Shown piece by piece: positions 28,879-38,702 of a stretch of DNA of 64,000 nucleotides (its first letter is position 1; every line of letters begins with the position of its first letter). This DNA comes from Aggregatilineales bacterium (GTDB lineage Bacteria > Chloroflexota > Anaerolineae > Aggregatilineales > Phototrophicaceae). Under the pieces are notes generated by a model. It was given only the letters and a program-made list of their open reading frames with translations. It made no database searches and was not told where the DNA came from. The position numbers were made by a program, and so were the translations under genes. The stretch spans positions 124,001 through 188,000 of the forward strand of contig JAUQWZ010000028.1 in the NCBI GenBank assembly GCA_030834905.1, given 5' to 3'.

Positions 28879-29289
28879 TTACGGCGATTTCTGCTTTTGC
28901 GTCACAATATTATGCAGAATCTCGCGCAGTTGTTCAAAGTCAGGCAGCGGCTTCGGGATAATCCGGTCAACGCCATCCCGCGCTATCATCTCCTGGCGTT
29001 CGGTTTCGGTCAGCGCGAACGCCGTCATCAGCACAATCGGCGTGTTATCCAGCGCTGGCAGCTTGCGCATCCGGTGCGCCACCTCATTGCCGCGCTTGCC
29101 CGGCATCCGAATATCCATCAGAATCATCTCCGGCAGCGGATCGGTGTAGGTGTTATGCTCGATAGCATCCAGCCAATCCCAAACCTTCTGCCCGTTCTCA
29201 AACGCGACTGCGTTGTGTCCCCAGACCTGCACCATCATCGTGATCAGGTTGCGGATATCCGCTTCATCTTCAGCAACTAACCAGATCAA
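28879..29289 (-). CDS. Stand-alone receiver protein (paralog A)
   Basis: REC-only regulator, 136 residues. The start is taken as TTG 29289 because GGAGG lies 6 bases upstream and it gives MIWLVAEDEADI; the frame continues upstream only through a dispersed repeat. Acidic pair ED (7-9), phosphoacceptor D59 in ILMDIRMPG, T in LMTAFAL and K in IIPKPLPDF are present. It is similar throughout to the divergent gene at 29568 (both start with W-x-V-x-EDE-x-D-I), so they arose by duplication. Confidence 0.9.
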   Translation of the reverse strand: MIWLVAEDEADIRNLITMMVQVWGHNAVAFENGQKVWDWLDAIEHNTYTDPLPEMILMDIRMPGKRGNEVAHRMRKLPALDNTPIVLMTAFALTETERQEMIARDGVDRIIPKPLPDFEQLREILHNIVTQKQKSP

Positions 29290-29348
29290 TCCAGTCCTCC
29301 ACCGATACCATACGGTTGTTTCCTGCTGCGCCCGGCTCCAAAGTCGAA

Positions 29349-29402
29349 GTTGAAAGTGGAAAGTCAAAAGTAACTTCACTCACAGCGCTTTGCACTTTCA
29401 AC
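29349..29402. repeat. GTTGAAAGTG dispersed inverted repeat
   Basis: Perfect inverse arms GTTGAAAGTG (29349-29358) and CACTTTCAAC (29393-29402) with further GAAAGT/ACTTTTCAC echoes. The same sequence type occurs at 55168-55228. Confidence 0.75.
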
Positions 29403-29481
29403 CTTTAACTTTTCACGCGATCACAAACGTCTTATCTAGTTTACAGTATAGTTGAGAACCGTTTGTTAGATGTAATGTAGT

Positions 29482-29510
29482 TTGCTGAAGTGCCGTAAGA
29501 AACGTATAGT
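29482..29510 (+). promoter_or_regulatory. Weak candidate promoter for receiver paralog B
   Basis: TTGCTG (29482-29487), 17-base spacer, TATAGT (29505-29510), 57 bases before the TTG start. Only the -10 is strong (5 of 6). Confidence 0.3.
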
Positions 29511-29567
29511 AGAGAGGTAGTAGTACGGTTATAAAGTCACCACCCATCAGCGCAGAAGGAGTACGTG

Positions 29568-30125
29568 TTGTCCACCTGGATGGTCGTTGAAGACGAGCCG
29601 GATATCTACGAAGTGCTGCTCGCCATGTTTGAGATGTGGGGCATCGATGGCGTTGCCTTTGTCGATGGCGATGAAGCGATCAAATGGATCGAAGAAGTAG
29701 ATAGCGGCGAGTTTGAAGGCGAGCTGCCAGAACTGGCGCTGCTGGATATCCGGCTGCCGGGTAGTATCAGCGGACCGATGGTGGGCGAACGGCTGCGTAA
29801 AAGCCCCAGGCTGCGCAACTCAACGATTGTCCTGACGACCGCATACCATTTATCGAAGGCGGAAGAAAAGGCATCACGGGCGCTGGCGGGCGCGGACGAC
29901 ATTATCTACAAGCCGCTGCCGAAATTTAACGAGCTGAAAAAGAAACTGGAAAAAATCCTCGGCGAACGCCGCGCCAAAAACAAAAAGATGGAAGCCGTCC
30001 CCGCCCCACAGCCAAAGGTGGTGGCACACGTTCGGACAGCCAAGCCAACCCCACCGGCGACGCTGCCTGAAGTGGAAGCTGAATCCGACGCCGATACCGT
30101 CCCCACCAGGGAAGAAGAAAAGTAA
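29568..30125 (+). CDS. Receiver protein with Pro/Ala-rich tail (paralog B)
   Basis: 185 residues from TTG 29568 (AAGGAG 6 bases upstream; GTG 29565 is too close to it). REC domain 1-130 with EDE, phosphoacceptor D in ALLDIRLPG, T in VLTTAYHLS and K in IIYKPLPKF, then a lysine-rich segment (about 130-145) and a proline/alanine/glutamate-rich tail with no output domain. Paralog of the gene at 28879. The NERD-like membrane protein starts 2 bases after its stop, so the two are cotranscribed. Confidence 0.9.
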   Translation: MSTWMVVEDEPDIYEVLLAMFEMWGIDGVAFVDGDEAIKWIEEVDSGEFEGELPELALLDIRLPGSISGPMVGERLRKSPRLRNSTIVLTTAYHLSKAEEKASRALAGADDIIYKPLPKFNELKKKLEKILGERRAKNKKMEAVPAPQPKVVAHVRTAKPTPPATLPEVEAESDADTVPTREEEK

Positions 30126-30127
30126 CC

Positions 30128-30871
30128 ATGCGCAACATCGCTCCGTCGCGGGAGCTTTCGCGGCGTTCCAACCAGCTTCTGACCATCGCCTTCTTCGTGG
30201 GCGCGGTGGGCGTGTTTGTCACCGTTATTGGCGTGCTGCTGTTTGTGGTCAGGTTTGCCGTTCCCTCGAATCCGCAGTATGACACCTACCTGTTCATTCG
30301 CTCGGCGGTGCTGGCGCTGGGCGTGATCGTGCTGCTCGTCGGGCTGGGCTTGGCGGTGCGCGCGCTGACGTGGAAGAAGGATAACGATCTGGCGCGGCTG
30401 ACCGCGCGCGTGCTGGAGCCGATCCTCGATGATCGCTACACCTTCATCCGCAACGTCAGCCAGCGGGCGATTGGCTACGTCGATGCGGTGCTGGTCGGTC
30501 CGCCGGGCGTGCTGGTATTCCGCATCCTCAACCAGCCGGGTATCTTCGCCAACGAAGGACCAAACTGGCTGAAGCAGGGCAAGGGCGGCGAGTGGCTGCC
30601 CGCCGGCATCAACCCAACCCGCGAAGCTATCGCCGACATCAATAAGGTGAAGACTTTTCTGGCTGCGCGCCAACTGCCGAACCTGCCGGTGTATGGCGTG
30701 GTTGTGTTTACGTCGGAAGCGCCGGTGACGCAGTTGATGGCGAAAGACCCGACGGTGCCAATCACACCGCTGTCTTCCCTCTACCCTAATCTACAGGGCA
30801 ACTACCTCGCCAAAGAACGCATCGATCAGGCAAGTGTCGCCGCCATCGTGCGCCACCTGCTCGGAGCCTGA
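30128..30871 (+). CDS. Membrane protein with NERD-like nuclease-related domain
   Basis: 247 residues: two helices (about 20-46 and 56-82), then a cytoplasmic domain where AIGYVDAVLVGPPGVLVFRILNQPG fits the NERD pattern (iD-hvlvgpnGvfvie-k). The typical catalytic lysine after the motif is not obvious (RILNQ), so activity is uncertain. NERD domains occur in proteins linked to DNA processing. It lies between receiver B (2-base gap) and AddB (5-base gap), suggesting an operon through the recombination genes. Confidence 0.78.
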   Translation: MRNIAPSRELSRRSNQLLTIAFFVGAVGVFVTVIGVLLFVVRFAVPSNPQYDTYLFIRSAVLALGVIVLLVGLGLAVRALTWKKDNDLARLTARVLEPILDDRYTFIRNVSQRAIGYVDAVLVGPPGVLVFRILNQPGIFANEGPNWLKQGKGGEWLPAGINPTREAIADINKVKTFLAARQLPNLPVYGVVVFTSEAPVTQLMAKDPTVPITPLSSLYPNLQGNYLAKERIDQASVAAIVRHLLGA

Positions 30872-30876
30872 CGCCA

Positions 30877-33800
30877 GTGACGCTGCGCATGGTGCTGGCG
30901 CGGGTTGGCGCGGGCAAAACCGAAGCGGTACAGGATGCCATCGCCGCCGTGAAGCGCCGCGACCCAATGGCGAAGGTCTGGGTGCTGCTGGCGAGTGACC
31001 GGCAGATCACCGCCTTTCGCCAGCGGCTGATGGCGCGTGAGCCGGATCGCCACGTCTACGTCAACATTGAATTCTTCAGCTTCTACAATCTGTACAGCCA
31101 CCTGCTCACCAAAGCAGGACGACCGCAGCGCTGCCTGGACGAATCGGCGCGTTACGGGCTGATCCGCGCCGTGTGCGCCGCCGAAGACCTGCGCGTTTAT
31201 CGGCGCATCGCCCATACTTCGGGCTTTATCCGCATCATGGCGGAATTTATCTACGAACTCAAGCAGAACCTGATCTTCCCTGAGGCGCTGTTCAACGCGG
31301 CGTCTTCGGACAAAGAGCGCGAGCTGGCGCTCATTTACGCGGGCTATCAGCGGCTGCTTCAGCAGCATAATCTGGTGGATCGCGAAGGTCAGGGCTGGCT
31401 GGCGCTGGAAGCGCTGGGCGATTTGCCGCATCTCGGCAGCGACATTGGACTGCTGCTGGTCGATGGTTACGACCAGTTCAACGTCCTGCAAGCGGAACTG
31501 CTGGCGCAGCTTGGCGCGCGCACCGGCGAAGCCCTCGTCACGCTGACCAGCGTCCCCGGACGTGAGGAAACCATCGGCAGACGCTTCACCCGGGCGCAGC
31601 AGCGGCTGCGCGACGTTCATGCCCGGCAGGGTGTGCCGCTGGAAGAAGAGGAACGCCAGGGTTACAGCGATACCCGTCACCCGATGCTGCGCCACCTGTC
31701 GCAGCACATCTTCCTGCCGCGCGCGCCAGTGTATGAACCTCACCCTTCAACCTCCTCTCCATTGAATGGAGAGGGAGAGTTGAGAGAAGCAGCCGCAGGA
31801 TACAGGCAGCAGGGTGAGGTTTCCCCCGCCATTCACCTGCTCGAAGTCCCGGACATGCCGCGCGAGGTCGGCGCGATGCTGCGCCGCGTCAAGGCGCTGC
31901 TGCTGGACGGCTGCCCGCCGGATGATATCCTGATCGCCTTACGCGACTGGACTGCCTACGGCGATTATTTCGCCGCGCAGGGCAGGATGTACGACCTGCC
32001 GCTGGCGCTGCACTACGGCGAACCGCTGGCGCAAAATCCGGCGGTGGTCGCGCTGATGGATCTGCTGGCGCTTCATGCTGCCGATTTTCGGCGGCGCGAG
32101 CTGCTCGACGTGCTGCGCTCGCCCTACTTCGCCATTCCCGGTTTTGACGAAAGCCGGGTCGATCTGCTCGACCGGCTCAGCATGACGATGATGGTCACCG
32201 GCGGCGCGCAAACCTGGCGCGAGGCGCTGGACGCGGCGAAAACAGCGGGCAGATCGCCGTCCGACGACGACGAGACTCCGCCTTCGCCGTTTGACGCCGA
32301 ACTGGTCGAAGACACACGGCAGGCACTGACCGCCTTCTTTGACGCGGTCACGCCCCCGGCGGAAGGGTCAACCGAGACGTACCTGCTGTGGCTGGGGGAA
32401 CTGATCGGACGTGACGCACCGGAGTCTGATGAAGACGGAGACGACGCCGAAGTTGCCCCGCCCTACACGCTCAATCTGATCGCTCAGGCGCGCGCGGACG
32501 CCCCGCCGGGTATCGTCGAGCGCGATCTGGCGGCGTTAAGCGAACTGGTCGCCGGGCTGCGCGGGATGCTGTCGGCGGCGGCGCTGTTTGACACCCTCGG
32601 CTACCGCCAGCGCCTGACGTGGGCTGATTTTTACTCCGAACTGAAAACGATTGTTGGCAGCGTCGCGGTCCATCGCGGCACCCAGCGCGACGGGCGGGTG
32701 CTGGTCACCACCGTGACCGATGCGCGTGGGCTGCCGCATCAACACCTGTTCATCCTCGGCTTGTCCGAAGGCGTTTTCCCGATGCCAGTGCCGGAAGATC
32801 CGCTGCTGCTGGATACCGAACGGCAGGCGCTCGCCAGCAGCGGCATTGAACTGAGCACGCAGGCGGAACGCGCCGACGACGACGGCTTATTTTATGAACT
32901 GCTCAATCAGGCGCACGAATCGCTGACGCTGTCACGACCCTATACCAGAGACGGTTCGCCCTGGCCCGAAAGCCATCTGTGGCGGGCAGTCCGGGCGCTG
33001 TTCCCCGATCTGCCGGTCGAACGGCTGAAGGTGGGCGCGGTTGTACCCGCCGCCGAAGTAGCAACCGTTCAGGAAGTCGCGCTGGCAGCGACAGACGGCG
33101 CGGCTGATCTCCACGACTGGCTGCGCGATACCCATACTGATTACTGGGAATCCATCACGCTCGGACACACGATTGAGATGGGGCGCATCTCGCGCCAGCC
33201 CTACGACCACTACGCCGGGCGGCTGCGCGATGAGGCGCTGATCGCGCGGGCGGCGGAAGTGCTGAGTCCGAACCGCCTGTGGAGCGCGACTCAACTAGGC
33301 GAGTACGGCACCTGCGGCTTTCAGTTTTTCGCCCGGCGGCTGCTCAGGCTGGAGGCGTTGAGAGAGCCGGAAGATGGCATGGACATCCTCCAGTTGGGGA
33401 CGCTCAATCACGAAATTCTGGAAGCGACTTACAAGGCGCTGGCGGAAGCAGGCATCACCATCACACCGGAGCAGACCGATTTCGCGCTCGGCGTCCTGCG
33501 CGAAAAGGCGGCTGGACTGCTCGCGAACGCGCCGCAGCGGTTGGGCTTCCGCGCTTCGGCACTGTGGGAACAGGAGAAAGAAGCGCTGCTGCGCCGTATC
33601 GAAGCGCTGGTGCGGCTCGACTTTTCCGGCAGCAGCCCGCTGGACAAAGCCTTTCCCGGTGGCAGCCGCCGCCCCGCCTATTTCGAACTGACGTTTGGAT
33701 TAGACTCGCCGCTGGAAATGCAGCTTGATGACGAGCGCCTGCGCGTGACCGGCAAGATCGACCGGGTGGACTGGCAGAATAACCGGGCGGTCATCATCGA

Positions 33801-34155
33801 CTACAAGACCGGCTCGACCAAAATCCCCACCGACGAGATCAAACGTGGGCGCAACTTCCAGATGATGCTGTATCTGCTGGCGGCGCAGGCGCTGCTGCAT
33901 GCCGATGAGATCGGCGGCGCGTTCGTGCATCTCAGCAGCCGCGAGATCAGCGGCACCATGCTCACCAGCAGCGACGAGGATCGGGACGTGATCGCTACCG
34001 CGAAGGAACATATCAGCCGCAACCTGGCACGCGGGCGGGCGGGCGATTTCGCCACTCAGGCAAACCGACTCGAAGACGGACGCTGCGCCCGCTACTGTGA
34101 TTTTCACCAGATGTGCCGCATAGCAATCACCGCCAGGAACAAGCACGACATTTGA
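30877..34155 (+). CDS. addB: AddB-like helicase/exonuclease subunit
   Basis: Subunit of the AddAB complex that resects double-strand breaks for RecA-dependent repair. 1092 residues, GTG start. An ATP-loop-like VGAGKTE (10-16) opens a degenerate helicase region; the C-terminal nuclease has GKIDRVD (959-965) and D975-Y-K977, and an Fe-S cluster set C813, C1070, C1074, C1080 (C-x256-C-x3-C-x5-C) as in AddB of Bacillus. The nuclease is intact. An in-frame dispersed repeat (31736-31821) encodes residues about 287-315 (EPHPSTSSPLNGEGEL...) in a linker-like place. AddA follows after one small gene. Confidence 0.9.
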   Translation: MTLRMVLARVGAGKTEAVQDAIAAVKRRDPMAKVWVLLASDRQITAFRQRLMAREPDRHVYVNIEFFSFYNLYSHLLTKAGRPQRCLDESARYGLIRAVCAAEDLRVYRRIAHTSGFIRIMAEFIYELKQNLIFPEALFNAASSDKERELALIYAGYQRLLQQHNLVDREGQGWLALEALGDLPHLGSDIGLLLVDGYDQFNVLQAELLAQLGARTGEALVTLTSVPGREETIGRRFTRAQQRLRDVHARQGVPLEEEERQGYSDTRHPMLRHLSQHIFLPRAPVYEPHPSTSSPLNGEGELREAAAGYRQQGEVSPAIHLLEVPDMPREVGAMLRRVKALLLDGCPPDDILIALRDWTAYGDYFAAQGRMYDLPLALHYGEPLAQNPAVVALMDLLALHAADFRRRELLDVLRSPYFAIPGFDESRVDLLDRLSMTMMVTGGAQTWREALDAAKTAGRSPSDDDETPPSPFDAELVEDTRQALTAFFDAVTPPAEGSTETYLLWLGELIGRDAPESDEDGDDAEVAPPYTLNLIAQARADAPPGIVERDLAALSELVAGLRGMLSAAALFDTLGYRQRLTWADFYSELKTIVGSVAVHRGTQRDGRVLVTTVTDARGLPHQHLFILGLSEGVFPMPVPEDPLLLDTERQALASSGIELSTQAERADDDGLFYELLNQAHESLTLSRPYTRDGSPWPESHLWRAVRALFPDLPVERLKVGAVVPAAEVATVQEVALAATDGAADLHDWLRDTHTDYWESITLGHTIEMGRISRQPYDHYAGRLRDEALIARAAEVLSPNRLWSATQLGEYGTCGFQFFARRLLRLEALREPEDGMDILQLGTLNHEILEATYKALAEAGITITPEQTDFALGVLREKAAGLLANAPQRLGFRASALWEQEKEALLRRIEALVRLDFSGSSPLDKAFPGGSRRPAYFELTFGLDSPLEMQLDDERLRVTGKIDRVDWQNNRAVIIDYKTGSTKIPTDEIKRGRNFQMMLYLLAAQALLHADEIGGAFVHLSSREISGTMLTSSDEDRDVIATAKEHISRNLARGRAGDFATQANRLEDGRCARYCDFHQMCRIAITARNKHDI
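31736..31821. repeat. CCCTCACCC-type palindrome in frame within addB
   Basis: Outer arms AACCTCACCCT (31736-31746) and AGGGTGAGGTT (31811-31821); inner stem CTCTCCAT (31755-31762) with ATGGAGAG (31766-31773). The reading frame passes through it without a stop. Confidence 0.85.
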
Positions 34156-34255
34156 GGGCAAAATAGTTTTTTGCGGACAAACGGGGACAGGTTGCCGGTT
34201 CGTCCATTCGCTACTAGAATCGCATCATCTCATTATCATAACGCAATCCTGAACT

Positions 34256-35026
34256 ATGGTCGGTTCGCCGCACGCCAGCCTGCGAATCAGCGCCAGCGTT
34301 GGCGCGCTGCTGCTGCTGTTCATCATCACAGCGGTGGCAGGCATCCTGCTGCTCGGCAAAACCGGGCTGTTTGATGGCGGCGTGATCGCCTTTGTCAGCG
34401 AATGCGGCTATCGCACTGAAGATCTGTTCCAACTGGACGTGGCGCATCAGACCCGCATGGTGTTGAGCAGCCGCTACGACCGCATCTACAGCCTGTCCTA
34501 TTCGCCTGATGGCAAGTGGCTGGTATTCGAGGCAGCCGAACGTGGCGATCAGGCGATCAACCGCCGGATTTATGCCATCGATCTGGAAACGCGCCGCGAA
34601 TATACCCTGGCACCTGACTATGTCACCTTCAACGGCACGCCGCTGCAATGGCAGCCGGACGGACAATCGCTGAAACTGCGCATGGTCGGAGAAGCAGGAA
34701 CGGGTTTCGGCATGGCAAACATCGTCGTGAACGTGGCGAACGGCGAAGTCATCGAAGCGATACCGATAGCGGAAACCTTTACCATGATAGACACCGGCAT
34801 CGGCGACCGGCTCTCAGGCAGAATTATCGTGCCAGTATTGAGCGTCATGGCGACCGGCAGCCCGAACAACCTGGTTGACGTGGATGTTTCCGCCGGTGGT
34901 GACGTGGTGCGCAGTCGGCTGCGTGGTCGCGTCTTCGATCTTTATGTTCAGGCTGCCAGCGACGGCGGCGTCACCCAGGTGACGCACGACCATTGTATTG
35001 AGCGTTACCCGCGCTGGCAGCCCTGA
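34256..35026 (+). CDS. Membrane-anchored propeller-like protein between addB and addA
   Basis: 256 residues: one N-terminal helix (about 9-34, SVGALLLLFIITAVAGILLL), then an exported beta-rich domain with a PD40/WD40-like blade motif YSPDGKWLVFEA (about 82-93) and a second, weaker blade LQWQPDGQSLKLRMVG. This resembles TolB-type propeller fragments; too short for a full propeller. A predicted exported protein inside an addAB region has no evident role there, and it may simply be a neighbour. No ribosome binding site is obvious before ATG 34256. Confidence 0.75.
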   Translation: MVGSPHASLRISASVGALLLLFIITAVAGILLLGKTGLFDGGVIAFVSECGYRTEDLFQLDVAHQTRMVLSSRYDRIYSLSYSPDGKWLVFEAAERGDQAINRRIYAIDLETRREYTLAPDYVTFNGTPLQWQPDGQSLKLRMVGEAGTGFGMANIVVNVANGEVIEAIPIAETFTMIDTGIGDRLSGRIIVPVLSVMATGSPNNLVDVDVSAGGDVVRSRLRGRVFDLYVQAASDGGVTQVTHDHCIERYPRWQP

Positions 35027-35117
35027 TCGCGGATGACCGTGATCAAATCTCCACTTGTTCATAACCTTCGTGACGCTTATTTTCAGGCATAATGAATAGA
35101 CATGGGCGCAGCCGTTC

Positions 35118-38100
35118 GTGTCCTTTATGTTTTCGTGGTTCAGACAGGTTTTTACTTTGCCACAACTCACGCCATCCCAACAGGAAGCCATTTACACCCA
35201 GGACTGCAACCTGATCGTCGTCGCTGGAGCCGGATCGGGCAAGACCTTTGTGCTGGTCGAGCGCTACCTGGCGCTGCTCGACAGCCACCCGGAATGGCGG
35301 CTCAATCAACTGGTCGCCATCACCTTCACCCAAAAAGCAGCGCAGGAAATGCGCGACCGCGTCCGCGAAGCGCTTCAGCAGCGCCTGTACAGCGCCGGTG
35401 ATGACGAGTCGATCACCCTCTGGTCGCAGCGGCTGGCGGCGATGGACAGCGCCCGCATCGACACCATCCACGCGCTCTGCGCCTCGATCCTGCGCGCCAA
35501 CGCCGCCGAAGCCGGGATCGATCCGGGCTTTGAAGTCCTTGATGAAGTCGAAGCCCAGCTTCTGCTCGAAACCTCGGTGGACGACGCGCTGCGCGGTCTT
35601 GCCGCCGAAGCCAGCCCGGCGATGGCGCTGTTCCGCGAGTATGAACCCCGTCCGGTGCGCGAGCTGCTGGCGGACTTCGCCAGCGCCGATCTGCCTGCCC
35701 TGCCCGCCGACCTGATGGCAGCATGGACGGCAGCCTGGCAGATCAACGCCGAGTCCAGCCTGCAAGCGCTGTATGCTGATCCGGTGTTCGAGATTGCCAC
35801 CAACTGGCAGCCGGTCGGCGGTTTTCCCGCCGCTGCCGACAAGCTCTACGACATCTGGCAGACCTGTTTTGACTGCCTCAACCGGCTGCGTTCGTCCGAC
35901 GATCTGATGGTACATCTGGACACACTCAGGCAGTTGAGCAGCGAAATCAGGCTGAACGTTGGCAGCCAAAGCGCCTGGGGCGGCATTGACACACTGAAGG
36001 AAGCCAAAGCAGCGCTGAAAACTATCCGCGAAGAAGTCCGCGCCACCCTGACCGCCATCGGCGAGCCGCCCGGCGACCACGACCGCCGCGCCGCCGAACT
36101 GCTGCCCCACTGGCTGACCACAGTCAAGCGCGTGCAGGCGGTCTATCGACGCGCCAAGCAGGAACGGGCGGCGCTCGATTTTGACGATCTCGAACGCCTG
36201 ACGCGCGACGTGCTGTGCGATTATGCCCACGTGCGCGAACGCTACTGCGGCAGAGAGTTCCGGCACATTCTGGTAGACGAGTTTCAGGATACCAACGCCG
36301 TCCAGTGGGAAATTATCCAGGCGCTGGCACCGCCGGAACTGCCCGGCGCGCTGTTCGTCGTCGGCGATCCCAAGCAGTCGATTTACGCCTTCCGGGGCGC
36401 AGACGTGAGCGTGTTTGAGCAGGTGCGGGCGCAGATCGGCAGCCGTTCGGGGCGCGAGATTCCGCTGATGCGTTCCTTCCGCACCCATGAGGTGCTGGTG
36501 CAGGGCTTCAACCAGACCTTCGCTCGCATCTTCGTGCGGAACGAGCGCAGCCCGGCGCGCGCCTACCAGACGCAGCTAGACACGCCGATGGAAGCCTTCC
36601 GCCCAACGCCGCCGTGTGACCTGCCCGCCCTCGAAGTGATCCTGCTCGACAAAGCGCAGCTTCAGGATGAGGAGAATCGCGCCGATAAAGTTCGCCGCTG
36701 GGAAGCGCGGGCGCTGGCGAACCGGCTGCGGGCGCTGGTCGAAGACGGCAGACCGGTTCACGATAAAAAGACCCGCGCCGATCAGCCGGTCAATTACGGC
36801 GACATCGCCATCCTGTTTCAATCCATGACGCGGGTAACGCTGTATGAGGACGTGTTGAAGGACGCCGGGCTGCCCTTCGTCACCGTAGCAGGGCGCGGCT
36901 ATTACAACCGGCAGGAAGTGTGGGATATGCTCAACCTGCTGCGGGCGCTGCATAATCCGGCGGACGCCCTCTCGCTGACGGCGGCGCTGCGCTCGCCTTT
37001 GTTCAGCCTGAGCGACGACGCGCTGCTGGCGCTGCGCCTGCTGGCAAACGACCAGCCGACCACCAGCAGCCTGTGGCTGTGGCAGACGCTCGACGCCGAA
37101 AACCCCTGGCTGCCCGCCGACGAAGCGCCTCGCGCCCGCTTTGCCGCCGCCTGTCTGAACGATCTGCGGCGTCTGGCGGGGCGCGTCACCATCTGGGAAC
37201 TGTTGAGCGAAGCGCTGGCGCGTACCGGCTACCTCGCCACGCTCACCAGCCTTCCCGATGGCGCGCGGCGGCGCGGCAATGTCGAAAAGCTGCTGGAGAA
37301 AGCGCAGTCCAGCGGCAAGATCACCCTCGGCGCGTTCTCGCAGTATCTCAAAGACCTGTCAGATCGCGAAATCCACGAAGGCGAAGCCGCGCTGGAAGGC
37401 GAAGGCGCGATCAAGCTGATGACGGTGCATAAGAGCAAAGGGCTGGAATTTCCGGTGGTCGTGCTGGCGGACGCTTCATGGGAACGCGGGGCGCGCGGCG
37501 GCGGGACGCTGCTGGTTCAGGACGGCGAAAACGGTCTGGCATGTAAGGTGTACGATTCGGAACAGAATAAGTACGTCGGCACGTTCGCCTACAACCGCGC
37601 CGAAGCGCTGCGCAAGGCGCGTGAGGAAGCCGAACGCCGCCGGCTGCTGTACGTGGCAGCCACGCGGACGCAGGATCTGCTGATCGTCAGCGGGCAGGTG
37701 GATACAAAATCGTCGCCCTACAAAGCCAGCGGCTGGCTCGATTGGCTGGTCGATGCGCTCGACATAGGCGAACTGGAACCGCTGGAACAGCAGTCGCGTT
37801 CCCGCGACTGGGGCGTGGTGGATGTCGCCTTCCCAGCGCTGCCGGACGAGGACAGCCCGGCGGCGGTGGAGCGCCGCCCACGCCCGGAGACAGTCGAACA
37901 GCGCGAGCCGAATCGCGGCATGACGCCGCCCGCGCCGCCGTTGATGGCGGCTGTCCCCTACCAAGCCGACGCGCCCGCCCGTTCGATGTCAGCAACCCAG
38001 ATCGCTAACCTGGGCGGAGCGATCTACGCCGACGAAACCAACCGCGCGGCGTTCATCCAGCGCTGGAAGCGACAGGTGCTTCACGGCGCGCCCGCCCGTA

Positions 38101-38702
38101 TCGAGCCGGTCATCCCGTCGCGCGACGGGGTATCGCCGAGCAAGATTGGCGACATCGTCCATAAGGCGCTGCGCTGGTGGCAGCCCTCGATGGATTCTGA
38201 CGATCTGCGCCAGAGACTGGACGCTTATGCCTGGGAAGAAGGCATCATCGGGGATGAAACGCGCGCCGCCGCCGTTCGGCTGGCATCCCAGATGATGCAG
38301 AAGGTGCTGGCGAGCGACGTGTACCAATGGATCAGGACTGCCGATCCGGTCTACACCGAACTGCCGTTTGTCTTTCAGGCGGAACAGCGGCAGGTTCAGG
38401 GTATCATCGACGTGCTGATGCGCCGCGCCGATGGCGTTTGGACGCTGCTGGACTACAAGACCAGCTTCGTGGCTTCACAGCCCACCATGACGGCGCTGGC
38501 GGAACACGCGCAGCGCTATCACCTGCAGGTCGGCGTGTACGCGACCGCCGCCCGCGAACTGCTTGGCATAGATGATATTGAAGTATATATTCATTACATC
38601 CGGCATGGGCAGACTGTAAAAATTATGGCAGATGCGTGGCAGTCGGCGCTTGACCGCCTGGAAGATCACATCGGCAGCTTGCTGGGAATGGACGGCATAT
38701 GA
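35118..38702 (+). CDS. addA: AddA-like UvrD/PcrA-family helicase-nuclease
   Basis: Motor and 5'-strand nuclease of AddAB. About 1194 residues from GTG 35118; ATG 35127 and TTG 35157 are alternatives and the conserved part begins LTPSQQEAIYT. Walker A GAGSGKT (37-43), TFTQKAAQEM (motif Ia), LVDEFQDTN (motif II), GDPKQSIYAFRGA (motif III), VHKSKGLEFPVV (motif V) and YVAATR (motif VI) are intact. C-terminal PD-(D/E)xK nuclease with IIDV (D1098) and LDYKTS (D1112-x-K1114). The stop overlaps the start of the next membrane gene by 4 bases. Confidence 0.95.
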   Translation: MSFMFSWFRQVFTLPQLTPSQQEAIYTQDCNLIVVAGAGSGKTFVLVERYLALLDSHPEWRLNQLVAITFTQKAAQEMRDRVREALQQRLYSAGDDESITLWSQRLAAMDSARIDTIHALCASILRANAAEAGIDPGFEVLDEVEAQLLLETSVDDALRGLAAEASPAMALFREYEPRPVRELLADFASADLPALPADLMAAWTAAWQINAESSLQALYADPVFEIATNWQPVGGFPAAADKLYDIWQTCFDCLNRLRSSDDLMVHLDTLRQLSSEIRLNVGSQSAWGGIDTLKEAKAALKTIREEVRATLTAIGEPPGDHDRRAAELLPHWLTTVKRVQAVYRRAKQERAALDFDDLERLTRDVLCDYAHVRERYCGREFRHILVDEFQDTNAVQWEIIQALAPPELPGALFVVGDPKQSIYAFRGADVSVFEQVRAQIGSRSGREIPLMRSFRTHEVLVQGFNQTFARIFVRNERSPARAYQTQLDTPMEAFRPTPPCDLPALEVILLDKAQLQDEENRADKVRRWEARALANRLRALVEDGRPVHDKKTRADQPVNYGDIAILFQSMTRVTLYEDVLKDAGLPFVTVAGRGYYNRQEVWDMLNLLRALHNPADALSLTAALRSPLFSLSDDALLALRLLANDQPTTSSLWLWQTLDAENPWLPADEAPRARFAAACLNDLRRLAGRVTIWELLSEALARTGYLATLTSLPDGARRRGNVEKLLEKAQSSGKITLGAFSQYLKDLSDREIHEGEAALEGEGAIKLMTVHKSKGLEFPVVVLADASWERGARGGGTLLVQDGENGLACKVYDSEQNKYVGTFAYNRAEALRKAREEAERRRLLYVAATRTQDLLIVSGQVDTKSSPYKASGWLDWLVDALDIGELEPLEQQSRSRDWGVVDVAFPALPDEDSPAAVERRPRPETVEQREPNRGMTPPAPPLMAAVPYQADAPARSMSATQIANLGGAIYADETNRAAFIQRWKRQVLHGAPARIEPVIPSRDGVSPSKIGDIVHKALRWWQPSMDSDDLRQRLDAYAWEEGIIGDETRAAAVRLASQMMQKVLASDVYQWIRTADPVYTELPFVFQAEQRQVQGIIDVLMRRADGVWTLLDYKTSFVASQPTMTALAEHAQRYHLQVGVYATAARELLGIDDIEVYIHYIRHGQTVKIMADAWQSALDRLEDHIGSLLGMDGI

